IMG/VR virus record: IMGVR_UViG_3300049811_000251
Location: 38,291 to 102,290 of that record
Length of the DNA: 64,000 nt
Origin: a virus
Direction: 5' to 3' (one strand)
A model generated the notes under the pieces. That model saw only the letters and a program-made list of their open reading frames with translations, was not told the origin of the DNA and searched no databases. Positions within the stretch are counted from its first letter, which is position 1. Each line of letters begins with the position of its first letter. Below are positions 27,125-36,702 of this stretch, in pieces. The position numbers and the translations under genes were made by a program.

Positions 27125-27861
27125 TAGCTTCTCCAATACTCAAGAGGAATTTGACTTCTAAAAGTAGTCCATCCTTTAAGAGGACCACAATAAGAAGCTG
27201 GAGTTAAAGAGGGAGTGCAGACGTGCTCTAAGTGTACCCAATCTTTTCTAGTTACTAAGTCAGAATATGATTTAGTGCTATATGATTTTAAGTCTCTGCC
27301 AAACTGTACGCATCTAGACGCAGATAACTTTTTAACGTAGTCTAATCCAAGATTTAATTCATCCTTACTTATGAAGGGTAAGTGCCAGTGACCCGGCTGA
27401 ATAAGCTCTGGTATAGACTCGTGTAAAACTGCGTTTATAGTATTAGCTAACAGTACAGCATGGTATTCTTCTATATTCTTGATAATCGAAATAAAATGTT
27501 GCCACTCAGTAGCCGTCATCAAAACAGTTACATACTGAAAAGGTTGAAGTAATACTCTCGTAAGTCTTTCAGAAGTTCCAATTGATTGGAGTTGATTACA
27601 GCATTCTAAAACAGCTTTGTAAGCATCACTCCAAATTTTACATGCTTTAACAGGTTCTGAAATATCGTCCCCACCATCCGTAGCTTTGAACTTTAGTGGA
27701 ACAAATAATCCCGCTTCGACTCCTTGGGATTTAACAGTACGCACCCTATCTCTATGTAAAAGTACGTGAGAATGTATTATTCTGGGATAAGTTAATCTCA
27801 TAGTGCATAAACGCACAGAAGATTCTGAAACAGAATCCTTTATCATTTCAACTTGAATCAC
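27124..27861 (-). CDS. thyX: ThyX-like flavin-dependent thymidylate synthase, divergent
   Basis: 245 residues. The pattern VRLCTMRLTYPRIIHSHVLLHRDRVRTVKSQGV, then SERLTRVLLQPFQYVTVLMTATEWQHFISI, then a C-terminal HLEHVCTPSL ... FRSQIP follows phage ThyX enzymes from end to end. ThyX makes dTMP from dUMP with FAD and methylene-tetrahydrofolate. The usual RHR-x7-S stretch is changed here to HRDRV-x3-KS, so flavin or nucleotide binding may be altered. Starts with a GTG overlapping the glycosyltransferase stop. Confidence 0.8.
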   Translation of the reverse strand: MIQVEMIKDSVSESSVRLCTMRLTYPRIIHSHVLLHRDRVRTVKSQGVEAGLFVPLKFKATDGGDDISEPVKACKIWSDAYKAVLECCNQLQSIGTSERLTRVLLQPFQYVTVLMTATEWQHFISIIKNIEEYHAVLLANTINAVLHESIPELIQPGHWHLPFISKDELNLGLDYVKKLSASRCVQFGRDLKSYSTKSYSDLVTRKDWVHLEHVCTPSLTPASYCGPLKGWTTFRSQIPLEYWRS

Positions 27862-29228
27862 GATGCTTTCTTTCTAAATAGATGTTTAGAGGTAACTAAC
27901 TCATCACAAAACTTTCTTAACCAAAACACTAAATTACGTCGATTACTTGTAATTCCGTATTGAGGCAACGCAGCATCAAACTCCATGTTTTCTAAAACTT
28001 TCGCAGCTTTTACAAACTCACTTAAACTAAACGTTGAAGGCAACTCATCCAAAACTTCCCTCAATCTAGGTTCCCAATCCTTAAACGTTCCATAAGAACC
28101 TTCAATTGACTTAGAGGCATAAGAGAGGATTCTAGTCAAAGCATACTCTATATCGTGTTTTTCAACATACTTTTCACTAAAAGGTTTCACCATTTCTTGT
28201 GCTGCGTTATAATTATGATAGCAATACTCCAACATTTTTAACATCTCAGAACGAGAAGAGTACATAAAAGGATATTCTTTGCCAACTAATTCTATTGCCC
28301 AAGTCTTTTCTGGTAAAATAACAGGATTACCAGTGGCAATCTTCTCAGACCAGCCAAAAGAAAAGCCTTCATCCACGCTACAACTTAAAAATAGATGAGA
28401 CTTGCATAAGAGTTCAACATAACCTTCGTAAGGAAGAGGTTCCAAGAACTCAACGTTAGTTAGGTGAGATGTTACTTCAACCTGAGCCTCAGTAACACCC
28501 AATTTAATAGCTTTAGCTTGAGAATTTGGATGACTTAATACAAAAGTCTTGTAGGTAGATAACACTTCCTCCCATCTTTTGTTAGGATTAAAACGCCCTG
28601 CGAATGTAAGAGTAAACTTGTCAAATTTTTGAACGGATTGTACAACCGATTGGATTTTCTTAAGAGGAACTCCCGCAGACTGAACTAAGCACGAAGATCG
28701 TGCCTTAGCTACAGCTAACGGACTTAAAAACTTCTTTGACATATTCAAAGCAAAATCACGCTCTCTACTTGTTAAAAATATAACTGGAAGTGTAGCGTAC
28801 GCAGAAGCTCTTAATATATTTTCATAGTCCGACTCTGATTCTATTGTGCTAGTTACCCAACTGTCTAAAACTACAACAGGAACTTTAACTCCAGGACCAG
28901 CATAAAGCATCTTTTGTAAATTAACCGCCGCTGTACTTCTAGATGTTAAAACAAAATCTACGAAGTTCTTAGACCCTAAAGGTGCAAAATTTTCTATTAT
29001 GCAGGTATCAACGTGAGCTTTTCCTAAATTATAATGAAACCAACTTCGTGTTCTGTAATACTGTAAATTAGGTAACTTAAAGTCTTCTGGAATAACAGCT
29101 AAGTCTGGCACGGCCATTATACAATAATGCTCTTTCCATTGTTTAGCTATTTGAAAAAACGTAATAAACTCAGATTCTCTAAATACTTCTTGCTTAGTAC
29201 AAATAAGAGGCGTCATCAAAATACGCAT
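27858..29228 (-). CDS. GT4-family glycosyltransferase
   Basis: 456 residues. The first 230 form the acceptor lobe. KFTLTFAGRFNPNKRWEEVLSTYKTFV begins the donor lobe, and the GT4 signature CSVDEGFSFGWSEKIATGNPVILPEKTWAIELVG contains the E-x7-E element in which the second acid is replaced by neighbouring residues. It is the last gene of the sugar operon before ThyX. It would transfer the sugar made by the upstream enzymes. Confidence 0.82.
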   Translation of the reverse strand: MRILMTPLICTKQEVFRESEFITFFQIAKQWKEHYCIMAVPDLAVIPEDFKLPNLQYYRTRSWFHYNLGKAHVDTCIIENFAPLGSKNFVDFVLTSRSTAAVNLQKMLYAGPGVKVPVVVLDSWVTSTIESESDYENILRASAYATLPVIFLTSRERDFALNMSKKFLSPLAVAKARSSCLVQSAGVPLKKIQSVVQSVQKFDKFTLTFAGRFNPNKRWEEVLSTYKTFVLSHPNSQAKAIKLGVTEAQVEVTSHLTNVEFLEPLPYEGYVELLCKSHLFLSCSVDEGFSFGWSEKIATGNPVILPEKTWAIELVGKEYPFMYSSRSEMLKMLEYCYHNYNAAQEMVKPFSEKYVEKHDIEYALTRILSYASKSIEGSYGTFKDWEPRLREVLDELPSTFSLSEFVKAAKVLENMEFDAALPQYGITSNRRNLVFWLRKFCDELVTSKHLFRKKAS

Positions 29229-30545
29229 TCAACCACCTACGTAGCTAAGAAGATGATTTCCACCTTTAGATTCCTGCAACTTCAAATACTCGTCCACTAC
29301 CCAATCAGGTAAATTCCATTCTTTTTTTCTGGTTATTGAGAAGTGGGCATCCCCCACACACTCATCAAAAGATTGGTTACTGGTATCTATAGGTACAGAC
29401 CAAGCACTAATAATATAACCATCAAAATCAACTTTCTTACAAAACTCCAGAGTTTCTTCATACTCCTTTTCAGAAATAGCACCTAAAAACAAATAAGCAC
29501 TGACTTTTATACCGTGATTTCTAATTAAATCTACAGCTTTTCGTATATCATTTCTTCCTTGAGTTTTCTTAACACTAGACCCAAAATCCTCGCCCACATT
29601 TTCTACACCTATCTTCAAATTAGTAAGTTTTAGCCTAGAGAGAGGCTTCAAAACTTTTTCTCCGAATTTCAATACCAACTCGCACCTAGCTTCTCCAACG
29701 AAAGTACAATTAAAGTTAAACGCACTAGATGCTTCGTAAGCATCTGCTAATTCATTCAATTTTTTTGGATTCCTTGTTAGAATTTGATCTGTATAATACA
29801 AACGTTTATACCCTAACCCTACTTTATAAGTAATATCTTCTATAATTTTATTTATAGGACACTCTTCAAATTTATTTGACGCTACCGTATTATAGCAAAA
29901 CTTACAAGGAAAAGAGCACCCACGAGAAGATTGAATATAACTTAAGTCAACCTTGTGTCCAGGATTTTCTTTGTATTGATAAAAAGAACTTCCTCTAATA
30001 GTCCAATCAATTGGACCAACATCAATCACTGTGTCACAAAGCTTCTTAGTCACTAAATTTCGCACAACTTCTGAAGTTTTATGGTTAGGTCCATTTTTTA
30101 TAGTTAAACTTACCTCGGTTTGTAATTGAGGAAAAACTTGAAAATAAGTACCTATCCCAAATAAAGGAATCTTACTTTTACTGCGAAGTAGCTTAGCTAA
30201 GGATTTAGCTATATGAGGATTATCCATCCCGACACTAGACATGAAAGTATCTCCTGACATTATTCCTATAACGTCAGGTTTATACGCAAGAACTTCTTCA
30301 ACTAACTCATGTAATATTGAATTATTTACTCCTTTAACTACGTTATCCTTAAACATCTCAGAGTTATTTACTAAAGTTCTCCAAGTAAAATGACCCTTAG
30401 AGTTAGAGGAGTCTCCATTAACCTCTAAGGTATCTATGGAGTTTTCAGACAAAACTGATCTTAAATACCTAATTTCTGAGAACTCTTTATTGTTGTGAGA
30501 ACCTGCATATCTAAAATAAGGAGGTTTTACTAAAACGCACAGCAT
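29229..30545 (-). CDS. B12-binding-type radical SAM enzyme
   Basis: 438 residues from the ATG at 30545 with GGGGAAG in front. Residues 40-140 resemble a cobalamin-binding Rossmann domain (LVEEVLAYKPDVIGIMSGDTFMSSV). The radical SAM core has the cluster motif SRGCSFPCKFCYN (C-x3-C-x2-C) at about 207-219 and later GVENVGEDF and GIKVSAYLFLGAISEKEYEETLEFC. It may methylate or rearrange a carbon of a sugar or glycan. It sits between a methyltransferase and a glycosyltransferase in the same operon. Confidence 0.85.
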   Translation of the reverse strand: MLCVLVKPPYFRYAGSHNNKEFSEIRYLRSVLSENSIDTLEVNGDSSNSKGHFTWRTLVNNSEMFKDNVVKGVNNSILHELVEEVLAYKPDVIGIMSGDTFMSSVGMDNPHIAKSLAKLLRSKSKIPLFGIGTYFQVFPQLQTEVSLTIKNGPNHKTSEVVRNLVTKKLCDTVIDVGPIDWTIRGSSFYQYKENPGHKVDLSYIQSSRGCSFPCKFCYNTVASNKFEECPINKIIEDITYKVGLGYKRLYYTDQILTRNPKKLNELADAYEASSAFNFNCTFVGEARCELVLKFGEKVLKPLSRLKLTNLKIGVENVGEDFGSSVKKTQGRNDIRKAVDLIRNHGIKVSAYLFLGAISEKEYEETLEFCKKVDFDGYIISAWSVPIDTSNQSFDECVGDAHFSITRKKEWNLPDWVVDEYLKLQESKGGNHLLSYVGG

Positions 30546-30546
30546 C

Positions 30547-31161
30547 TTACTTCCCCATAGCAAAAGTGGTGACGTGGTTTCTTAAATGGTTACTAATATG
30601 ATAATAAGTTGGATTAAAGTTTCGCAATACTTGAAATAATTCTTCATTAGTTATAACTCGTAAATTTTCTTTATCAGGTTCTAGGGTATACTCGTTAAAC
30701 AGCGTTAATACGGTAACTTGATTACAACTTTCCCACATCTTACTTAACATACCTATAAATTGATCCCACCAATTAAAATCTTGTTGACTTATAAGACCTA
30801 TGCCTACTACAGCATCCTTAGGGTCCATAGAAAATTGATTATTCTCAACTAACTCAAAAGATATATCATCTTTAGAGTTACAGTATCTTTCTGAAGCAAT
30901 TTCTATAAATTTACTCATAATGTCCACACCAGTATAACTAATACCCGGAAATTCCGTAAATAAGGGTAAAACAAAGTCACCTACTCCGCACCCCACATCC
31001 AAGACACTCTTAATAGGAAATCTCTTAAGTACATATAAAACTTCTCTAAAAGAAGAAGTTTGATTTCTTCTAGACTTATAAAGGTTTCCATCTATGGAAC
31101 CATTTTTAACTATCTTTGAGTACTTATCGTGCTCAGCCTTAAACATTTCAAGTTTCTCCAT
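30547..31161 (-). CDS. Class I SAM-dependent methyltransferase
   Basis: 204 residues. Motif I SVLDVGCGVGDFVLPL at about 53-68 and the acidic SYTGVDIMSKFIEIASERY strand bind S-adenosylmethionine. The substrate is unknown; the sugar operon suggests a sugar O- or C-methylation. Overlaps the aminotransferase gene by 14 bases. Confidence 0.85.
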   Translation of the reverse strand: MEKLEMFKAEHDKYSKIVKNGSIDGNLYKSRRNQTSSFREVLYVLKRFPIKSVLDVGCGVGDFVLPLFTEFPGISYTGVDIMSKFIEIASERYCNSKDDISFELVENNQFSMDPKDAVVGIGLISQQDFNWWDQFIGMLSKMWESCNQVTVLTLFNEYTLEPDKENLRVITNEELFQVLRNFNPTYYHISNHLRNHVTTFAMGK

Positions 31162-32320
31162 AACAAGAGTACTTTACCACCTTTATGACGTCTTTTAAGT
31201 TGTTTCTGCTCATTTTAAGATGTAAAGGTAAACAAACGTGCTTCTTAGAAAATTTTTCTACCCCATCAAGAGGATTACGAAAACCTTGATACTCTATAAA
31301 CACTGGTTGAGAATAAATAGGTGTTTCGTACACACTAGCAGGTAGTTTTATAGAAAACTCTGAACACAGTTTCTTAAAGGTATTAACTGATTTAATATTT
31401 CTAAAGTAAATGGGATACTTGTAGTACGAAGTTCCACTTAAATCAAACGTAGTTACTCCATCACACTTTAGCTCTTTATCATAAACTGAAGCTAATCGAG
31501 ATAATTTCTCAATAACTTCGTCAAAACAATCTAAGTAAGCTAATCCAATCAACGCTAAAAACTCAGGTAATCTGGCAGAATGTCCAATCGAATGGATTAA
31601 AGAGTCAAAAGGATCACACTTTCCTTGATTACCAATCATCGCTAAAGAACTTAATATGTTTGAAGTCTTTTGATTACGAACAGTTCTATCAGGAGATACA
31701 ATAGCTCCACCCTCAACAGTAGATAAGGGCTTACTAGCATGAAAAGAGAAAACTGTAAAATCGGCCCAAGTTCCAGATTTAACACCTTTACTACTATAAC
31801 ATCCAAAAGAATGAGCAGCGTCCTCCACTAAAACACAATTATACTTATCCGCTAACTTAACCAACTCATCCGTGTTTTCTGGAATTATTCCCGCTATAGT
31901 TGGAATATGTAATATAGAAGGACTATGAACTTTTAATATACCTTCAATATGATTTAAGTCTGGCTGCATAGTATTGGGGTCTATGTCATATAAATGTATC
32001 TGCAATCTATTTCTAAGAAAATAGAACAAAGGAGATATGTAAGTATTGCCTGAAGTTAAAATACTCGAAGGTTCTAAATACTCCCACAGTAACCAGTGGG
32101 CTGTAGTATTACTTTGAAATAACTCACAATTTACAGCTACATCAGGTCCACAAGTTTCTACTATCAACCCCTTAAATTCCAGGTATCCTTTACCTCTGAT
32201 AACTTTATCTACTTGAAGTGCGTTTGACAACGCAAGTATAGCCTTAGATCGTCCCTCAGCGGACAATCTAGGTGAAGACGCGGATACACGCCCTTCGACA
32301 AAAAACTTTGGAGGAATCAC
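31148..32320 (-). CDS. DegT/DnrJ/EryC1-family sugar aminotransferase
   Basis: 390 residues from a GTG overlapping the epimerase stop. NTTAHWLLWEYLEP and SGNTYISPLFYFL cover the PLP phosphate site. The LVEDAAHSFGCYSSKGVKSGTWADFTVFSFHASKPLSTVEGGAIV block holds the Asp contacting pyridine nitrogen and the Schiff-base Lys in FHASKPLS. These enzymes aminate keto-sugar nucleotides using glutamate. The cupin and dehydrogenase next to it complete a plausible amino-sugar route. Confidence 0.88.
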   Translation of the reverse strand: MIPPKFFVEGRVSASSPRLSAEGRSKAILALSNALQVDKVIRGKGYLEFKGLIVETCGPDVAVNCELFQSNTTAHWLLWEYLEPSSILTSGNTYISPLFYFLRNRLQIHLYDIDPNTMQPDLNHIEGILKVHSPSILHIPTIAGIIPENTDELVKLADKYNCVLVEDAAHSFGCYSSKGVKSGTWADFTVFSFHASKPLSTVEGGAIVSPDRTVRNQKTSNILSSLAMIGNQGKCDPFDSLIHSIGHSARLPEFLALIGLAYLDCFDEVIEKLSRLASVYDKELKCDGVTTFDLSGTSYYKYPIYFRNIKSVNTFKKLCSEFSIKLPASVYETPIYSQPVFIEYQGFRNPLDGVEKFSKKHVCLPLHLKMSRNNLKDVIKVVKYSCYGET

Positions 32321-33240
32321 GTTGAAATCCTGTAATCAAGGGTTTGCTGATATAGTTTAGTAATCTCTATCAAATCTTGAATGACTACATCAAAATTCTC
32401 AGCAGGTCTAAATAACAATCTATTCATCTTATTGTAATTTACCTCATAATCTCTACAATCTTTATCAGGAACACCTTCAACTTCTTCTATTTTACAATTA
32501 GTATGCTTTTGAATCATTAAAGCTAATTCACGCTTAGTCATATTTCCTTGAACGCAACCGATGTTTATAACCTCTCCTTTTAAGTTTCCTAGATTAAGTA
32601 AAGCTTGTACGTAAACTTCGCACGCATTTTCTAACGAAAAAAAGGTTCTTCTATCGTCTCCTTTGTACAAAACTATTCTACCAGTGGTTACGGCACTCCA
32701 AATCAAACTATGAGGTAGTAAGTCAAACCTCATAAAAGGACTTACTCCCATTAACGTAGCAAATCTTAAATGAACAGCCGTATCCTGAAGTTCTCGCTCT
32801 GCTTGCTGTTTAGTAAATCCGTAGTAAGATTGTGGATTTAATTTACTGTCTTCCGAACAAATATCATCTATCTTGCCATAAACTGAACCAGTGGACGCAT
32901 TAACCACTAGCACGTCCTTTCTTTTTGCTAAAGAGGCGATAGCTGCTGATCCACGTACATTAACGTTATATGCGGTAGTCTCGTCTTCCGCACAACGAGG
33001 ATAACCTACTACAGCCGCTAAATGAACAATGGCATCGAAATCTTCTTTCTCCAATACATCAACACAGTGAGTAGCTACGTTTCCCGTTATAAGTTTGGCA
33101 CCTTTGTAAGCAAGCCAAAGGGCCTTAGAAATACCGTAAGAGAAGGTATCAAAAATGATAACCTCGAATCCCGCATCAAGAAGGTAGTCAGCTAGAGCAC
33201 TACCTACATAACCAGCCCCACCTGTAATTAAAACACGCAT
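32317..33240 (-). CDS. NAD-dependent epimerase/dehydratase
   Basis: 307 residues. The N-terminal MRVLITGGAGYVGSALADYLL is the GxxGxxG NAD site. NASTGSVYG and SYYGFTKQQAER give the Ser-Tyr-x3-Lys catalytic set of extended short-chain dehydrogenases acting on nucleotide sugars. The C-terminal part contains INIGCVQGNMTKRELALMI, as in UDP-sugar epimerases. Likely substrate is a nucleotide hexose. Confidence 0.88.
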   Translation of the reverse strand: MRVLITGGAGYVGSALADYLLDAGFEVIIFDTFSYGISKALWLAYKGAKLITGNVATHCVDVLEKEDFDAIVHLAAVVGYPRCAEDETTAYNVNVRGSAAIASLAKRKDVLVVNASTGSVYGKIDDICSEDSKLNPQSYYGFTKQQAERELQDTAVHLRFATLMGVSPFMRFDLLPHSLIWSAVTTGRIVLYKGDDRRTFFSLENACEVYVQALLNLGNLKGEVINIGCVQGNMTKRELALMIQKHTNCKIEEVEGVPDKDCRDYEVNYNKMNRLLFRPAENFDVVIQDLIEITKLYQQTLDYRIST

Positions 33241-33923
33241 TCTTTAACTCCTAAATCAAGAGTGGTCCCCAACTTCGTATCGAGATTGTACTTATGTAAG
33301 AAGTAGATATAAAAACTAACTTCTTGAGGAGTCCTATAAAATAAGTTTTCTCTTTTAGGGTTTCCAGGAGTATCAACTCTTCCTGGATATAAAAAAGATA
33401 CCGTTATTTTACAGTTTCTATACTGTTCTTTTATAGAACGCAACCCGGCTTCCATAGCCGCCTTAGATACGGCATACTCCGGGTAAGTGTTAGAACCTTT
33501 AGATAAGTAGGAAGACAGGTAAACTATCGAAACATCGCCGCCTTCACGTTTTCTAACAACTTGTTTAAGGAAGTCCAATTGATTGGAGCAGTTAATGCTA
33601 AAATGAGTATTTAAGCTTTCGCTAAAGGTGGGAATTTTCAGGTTTCTATCTATAAAACCGCAAGATAAAGTAATCTCAAGATTAGTCTCATTACAAACTA
33701 ATTCATGTAAATCAATATACTGTTCTTTAGAAAAATCAGCTTCTACAAATTCACAAGCATACTGAGGACGTGATCTACCAACTACGATAATATCTTTGAA
33801 AGCCGTGCTTTTCACCGGCTTAAACTTTGACGAAATGTAGGAATCGTAATAAGTAGGATCAATCAAATACCTCAGATAAGCTAACCCTATTCCAGAAGAA
33901 GCACCTGTAATTATATGTTTCAT
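33228..33923 (-). CDS. Short-chain dehydrogenase/reductase
   Basis: 231 residues: MKHIITGASSGIGLAYLRYL (TGxxxGIG), VYLSSYLSKG with a catalytic Ser, and YPEYAVSKAAMEAGLRSI with Tyr-x3-Lys. VSFLYPGRVDTPG follows. The classical short-chain dehydrogenase set is intact. It may reduce a keto-sugar or sugar-lipid intermediate. Overlaps both neighbours. Confidence 0.85.
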   Translation of the reverse strand: MKHIITGASSGIGLAYLRYLIDPTYYDSYISSKFKPVKSTAFKDIIVVGRSRPQYACEFVEADFSKEQYIDLHELVCNETNLEITLSCGFIDRNLKIPTFSESLNTHFSINCSNQLDFLKQVVRKREGGDVSIVYLSSYLSKGSNTYPEYAVSKAAMEAGLRSIKEQYRNCKITVSFLYPGRVDTPGNPKRENLFYRTPQEVSFYIYFLHKYNLDTKLGTTLDLGVKECVF

Positions 33924-34303
33924 ACTTCAACCTTTGTAATTGGAGCCTTACAATCATCCCACTTTTTAGTAAGTAGTGCAACTAAAGCACAGTCTTCTAG
34001 TGGTACTAAAGTATGAGCACACCCTGGAGGAAAGCAAACACACTCCCCAGGCCCTAACATCAAAAAGTCAGAATCTTCCCAAGCCTTACCTTCAGACAAC
34101 TCAACGTAGATAACAGACCCTTTAACAACTAAAATATACTCAGTAAACTCTTCGTGAAAATGAAATCCTCGTTTACTGGTTTTATTTGTAACTATGTAAT
34201 TAAATTCCAGTATAGCTTCTTTTGGAACATACGTAAATATCCCTCCTCTACCATCTAACACTGTGTTCAAATTAGAAGTAGGAACAACTTTGTACATCTT
34301 CAT
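33920..34303 (-). CDS. Sugar-nucleotide cupin, FdtA/WxcM-like ketoisomerase or epimerase
   Basis: 127 residues from the ATG that overlaps the previous TGA. DGRGGIFTYV, KRGFHFHEEFTEYILVVKGSVIYVELSEG and GPGECVCFPPGCAHTL give a single cupin barrel with His residues as in dTDP-4-keto-6-deoxyhexose 3,4-ketoisomerases and capsular WxcM proteins. With the DegT aminotransferase, this is the pair needed for a 3-amino-3,6-dideoxyhexose, which I infer as the likely pathway. Confidence 0.75.
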   Translation of the reverse strand: MKMYKVVPTSNLNTVLDGRGGIFTYVPKEAILEFNYIVTNKTSKRGFHFHEEFTEYILVVKGSVIYVELSEGKAWEDSDFLMLGPGECVCFPPGCAHTLVPLEDCALVALLTKKWDDCKAPITKVEV

Positions 34304-35112
34304 GTTAATCTGCTCCACTGATCTAGGATGTACAACGAACTCTGAAACAAGTTAATAGCAGGACATTCTACCGAATTTGATCTATAGATAAAATTTTGAA
34401 AAACCGCCTCATAAATTGGCAAAGTAGTTCGAGAAAAGGGCCTATCAAAAACAACACCTTTTTCACAATCTATAACTAGATTACTATACTCCAAATGATC
34501 GGACGCTGAACAAAACCAGATAGTCTTTCCAGTAGATACCCTAATTAACCCTTTATACCAATCTACCATAGTAACTACTGGTACTCTATTGTCACTGTTA
34601 TTTAATATACTAGCTGCGGCAACCATAGCCGGATAAACTCCAACTTCAAATATAATATCGTGTCGGCTAAACTTATTTTCAAACTTGTATAAAGCATAAC
34701 CTACTGAGTTAATCTTTACTATATCATTCCAGTCAGCCGTGTAAAAAGGCTGAAAAACCATCCCTAACTTCACACCATTAGCTCTGGCAGCATTTTTTAG
34801 AGAAAGCAGTTGAGTATGATTAGTCACTAACGACTTTTCACACAATACGTTTTTCTTAGCATTCAGAAGTTCTATGCAATATTCGTAATGACTGTCTATA
34901 GTAGTACAAACATATACATCTGTAATTAACGAATCTTTAAGTAATTCCTGAAAACTAACAGGAGAAATAACAGAGTCGCCTAGCTTAAAAGGAGTTACAT
35001 CCCTAGATACGGGTAAATAAGAGTGACCTTGAAATACTTTGTGAATTTTTCTAACAAAATGACTAGACCTAGGAGAAAGCACAGCCCACTTGGTATCTAA
35101 AAAGTCAATCAT
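34300..35112 (-). CDS. Gfo/Idh/MocA-like oxidoreductase
   Basis: 270 residues. SLITDVYVCTTIDSHYEYCIELLNAKKNVLCEKSLVTNHTQLLSLKNAARANGVKLGMVFQPFY contains the Gfo/Idh E-K-P-like site (here CEKSL, with Ser for Pro) and the A-x-x-x-G-V-x-x-x-V helix. It is shorter than usual (330-350) because the N-terminal Rossmann start is reduced. Probably oxidises or reduces a sugar carbon, although NAD binding could be impaired. Confidence 0.7.
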   Translation of the reverse strand: MIDFLDTKWAVLSPRSSHFVRKIHKVFQGHSYLPVSRDVTPFKLGDSVISPVSFQELLKDSLITDVYVCTTIDSHYEYCIELLNAKKNVLCEKSLVTNHTQLLSLKNAARANGVKLGMVFQPFYTADWNDIVKINSVGYALYKFENKFSRHDIIFEVGVYPAMVAAASILNNSDNRVPVVTMVDWYKGLIRVSTGKTIWFCSASDHLEYSNLVIDCEKGVVFDRPFSRTTLPIYEAVFQNFIYRSNSVECPAINLFQSSLYILDQWSRLT

Positions 35113-35723
35113 GTGGAGTCTCCAAGGTCCAACAGATTGGATCGACCTGAACTCTCAAACTCTACTACTAATTTCTTAACGTATTCCGAAATCTTTTCTG
35201 TAGTTCCCAATCTATTTAAGGTAGGAATCTCCAATACAGTTCCTTTTAAGGTAACTGGATATAATTCCCAATACTCTTGAACTACAGTCTTAACTAAACG
35301 ATTTCCAATAAACTTGGAAAACGCAGACTTCTTAAAGTCTTCCTGAAAAGATGAAAATACTGCAAAACTAGACCACTTCAAAACCTTAAACTTGATTAGT
35401 TCAGACACAAAATGTAGAGGTTCCAAAACTTTTAACCTAATCTGCTCTGAAGCTTGGGCCGCCGGCCACGACTTCGATCCTGTTCTATAAGGATCAGATA
35501 AATCCATAAAACCGTCAAATCTAGTCTTACTTTTTAAGCATTCCGAGATAAACCTGTATAAGGAACTAGGGTCTTCGTAAGACCCTATTTTTATCTTTGA
35601 TGCGTTTTTACAAGTTGGAACTCTACCATTCCCCAATAAGTGAACATCTACTCCAGCTTCTGTTAGAAGAGAGTAAACAGCGTTGACTACGCTAGAAGGA
35701 GTATAAGTAATCAAGACTACCAT
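35109..35723 (-). CDS. Short-chain dehydrogenase-like protein, degenerate
   Basis: 204 residues with a Rossmann start (MVVLITYTPSSVVNAVYSLL) that lacks a clean TGxxxGIG, a middle ALDGFMDLSDPYRT-like strand, SSFAVFSSF, and FSKFIGNRLVKTVVQEYW. The catalytic Tyr-x3-Lys is not apparent. It could be a structural partner of the neighbouring oxidoreductases. Confidence 0.55.
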   Translation of the reverse strand: MVVLITYTPSSVVNAVYSLLTEAGVDVHLLGNGRVPTCKNASKIKIGSYEDPSSLYRFISECLKSKTRFDGFMDLSDPYRTGSKSWPAAQASEQIRLKVLEPLHFVSELIKFKVLKWSSFAVFSSFQEDFKKSAFSKFIGNRLVKTVVQEYWELYPVTLKGTVLEIPTLNRLGTTEKISEYVKKLVVEFESSGRSNLLDLGDST

Positions 35724-36682
35724 TAAAGACCGTCCTTACTAAAAAACGCAAGTTTCAATTCTTGGATAGCGTCAGGATTTTTAACGACTATCCACTGTCG
35801 AATTTTATTGAGTTTAGGTATAACCTCATTTACGAAATACTGCTCAACCGCTGGAGAGGTCAACTCACTTAAATAATATCCACTATTTAGTTTAATTTGT
35901 GACTTTTGCCATCTCCAGAAAACACCTTTGTCATAAGGAGCATAATTACTTTTAAGCATACCTTCATGCAGAAACACTCCCCAACCCATTACTTCAGAGT
36001 CAAGCTCAATAGGCCCTTTATTGTTCCTAAGAAAGATATTCAAACACGTTTTTCCTAAAAACGTGTGAGTGTCTAAGGCTGACGAGATAAGAAAATCGTC
36101 TAGAAAATAGTTATCAAGTCCAACCGATTGGATTGGAGATTCTTGATAATTGTCTTTCGTAAAGAAGAAGGGGCTACCAATTCCGAACTTGGAATGGTCC
36201 CACGAAAGACTTCTTTGAGCTAATTCGATAGTCCAATCGTAATTTAGCTCACCTATTCCGTAATCCCATATATCGTAGGCTAGTAAATCTCTAGAATCAT
36301 ACCTTTCTTTGAGATCAACTAAACTAGTATACTTAGTAGGGGAAAACGCAAACTTAACTCGTTCAGCGGTGATTCCGTACTTACTTAAAAGAATCTCAGA
36401 AATTACTTGAGAATCGTTAGTTTTTTGTCCCTCTGACATACTTACAATGAGAGGAATTAACTTACTGAAGTCTCTATAACCGTCTCTGTATAAGTAGAAC
36501 AGTTTAAGAGCTTCAAAATTTCGTCCACAATCTTCGTATAAAATTGTCCAAAGTCTAGAGAAAAGTCTGTAATTATCCTGACTCCAGGCAACTCTAGCCC
36601 ACTTTATAGCGTGATCGGTTAGACCACGCCTTACGCACTTTTGTAGTGCGGATACTCCAGTGTAATACAAATTCTTATTCAT
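35723..36682 (-). CDS. Hypothetical protein, first gene of the sugar operon
   Basis: 319 residues from the ATG at 36682 with GGGAGGA in front. It starts with helices (YYTGVSALQKCVRRGLTDHAIKWARVAWSQD), reminiscent of AAA-clamp-loader-associated or TPR-like repeats, and continues into a beta-rich middle (FIWRWQKSQIKLNSGYYLSELTS). No family is recognised. It is 20 bases downstream of a consensus promoter and heads the operon, so it might be regulatory or bind the product glycan. Confidence 0.6.
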   Translation of the reverse strand: MNKNLYYTGVSALQKCVRRGLTDHAIKWARVAWSQDNYRLFSRLWTILYEDCGRNFEALKLFYLYRDGYRDFSKLIPLIVSMSEGQKTNDSQVISEILLSKYGITAERVKFAFSPTKYTSLVDLKERYDSRDLLAYDIWDYGIGELNYDWTIELAQRSLSWDHSKFGIGSPFFFTKDNYQESPIQSVGLDNYFLDDFLISSALDTHTFLGKTCLNIFLRNNKGPIELDSEVMGWGVFLHEGMLKSNYAPYDKGVFWRWQKSQIKLNSGYYLSELTSPAVEQYFVNEVIPKLNKIRQWIVVKNPDAIQELKLAFFSKDGL

Positions 36683-36702
36683 CAAATCCTCCCAGTCCCA
36701 CC

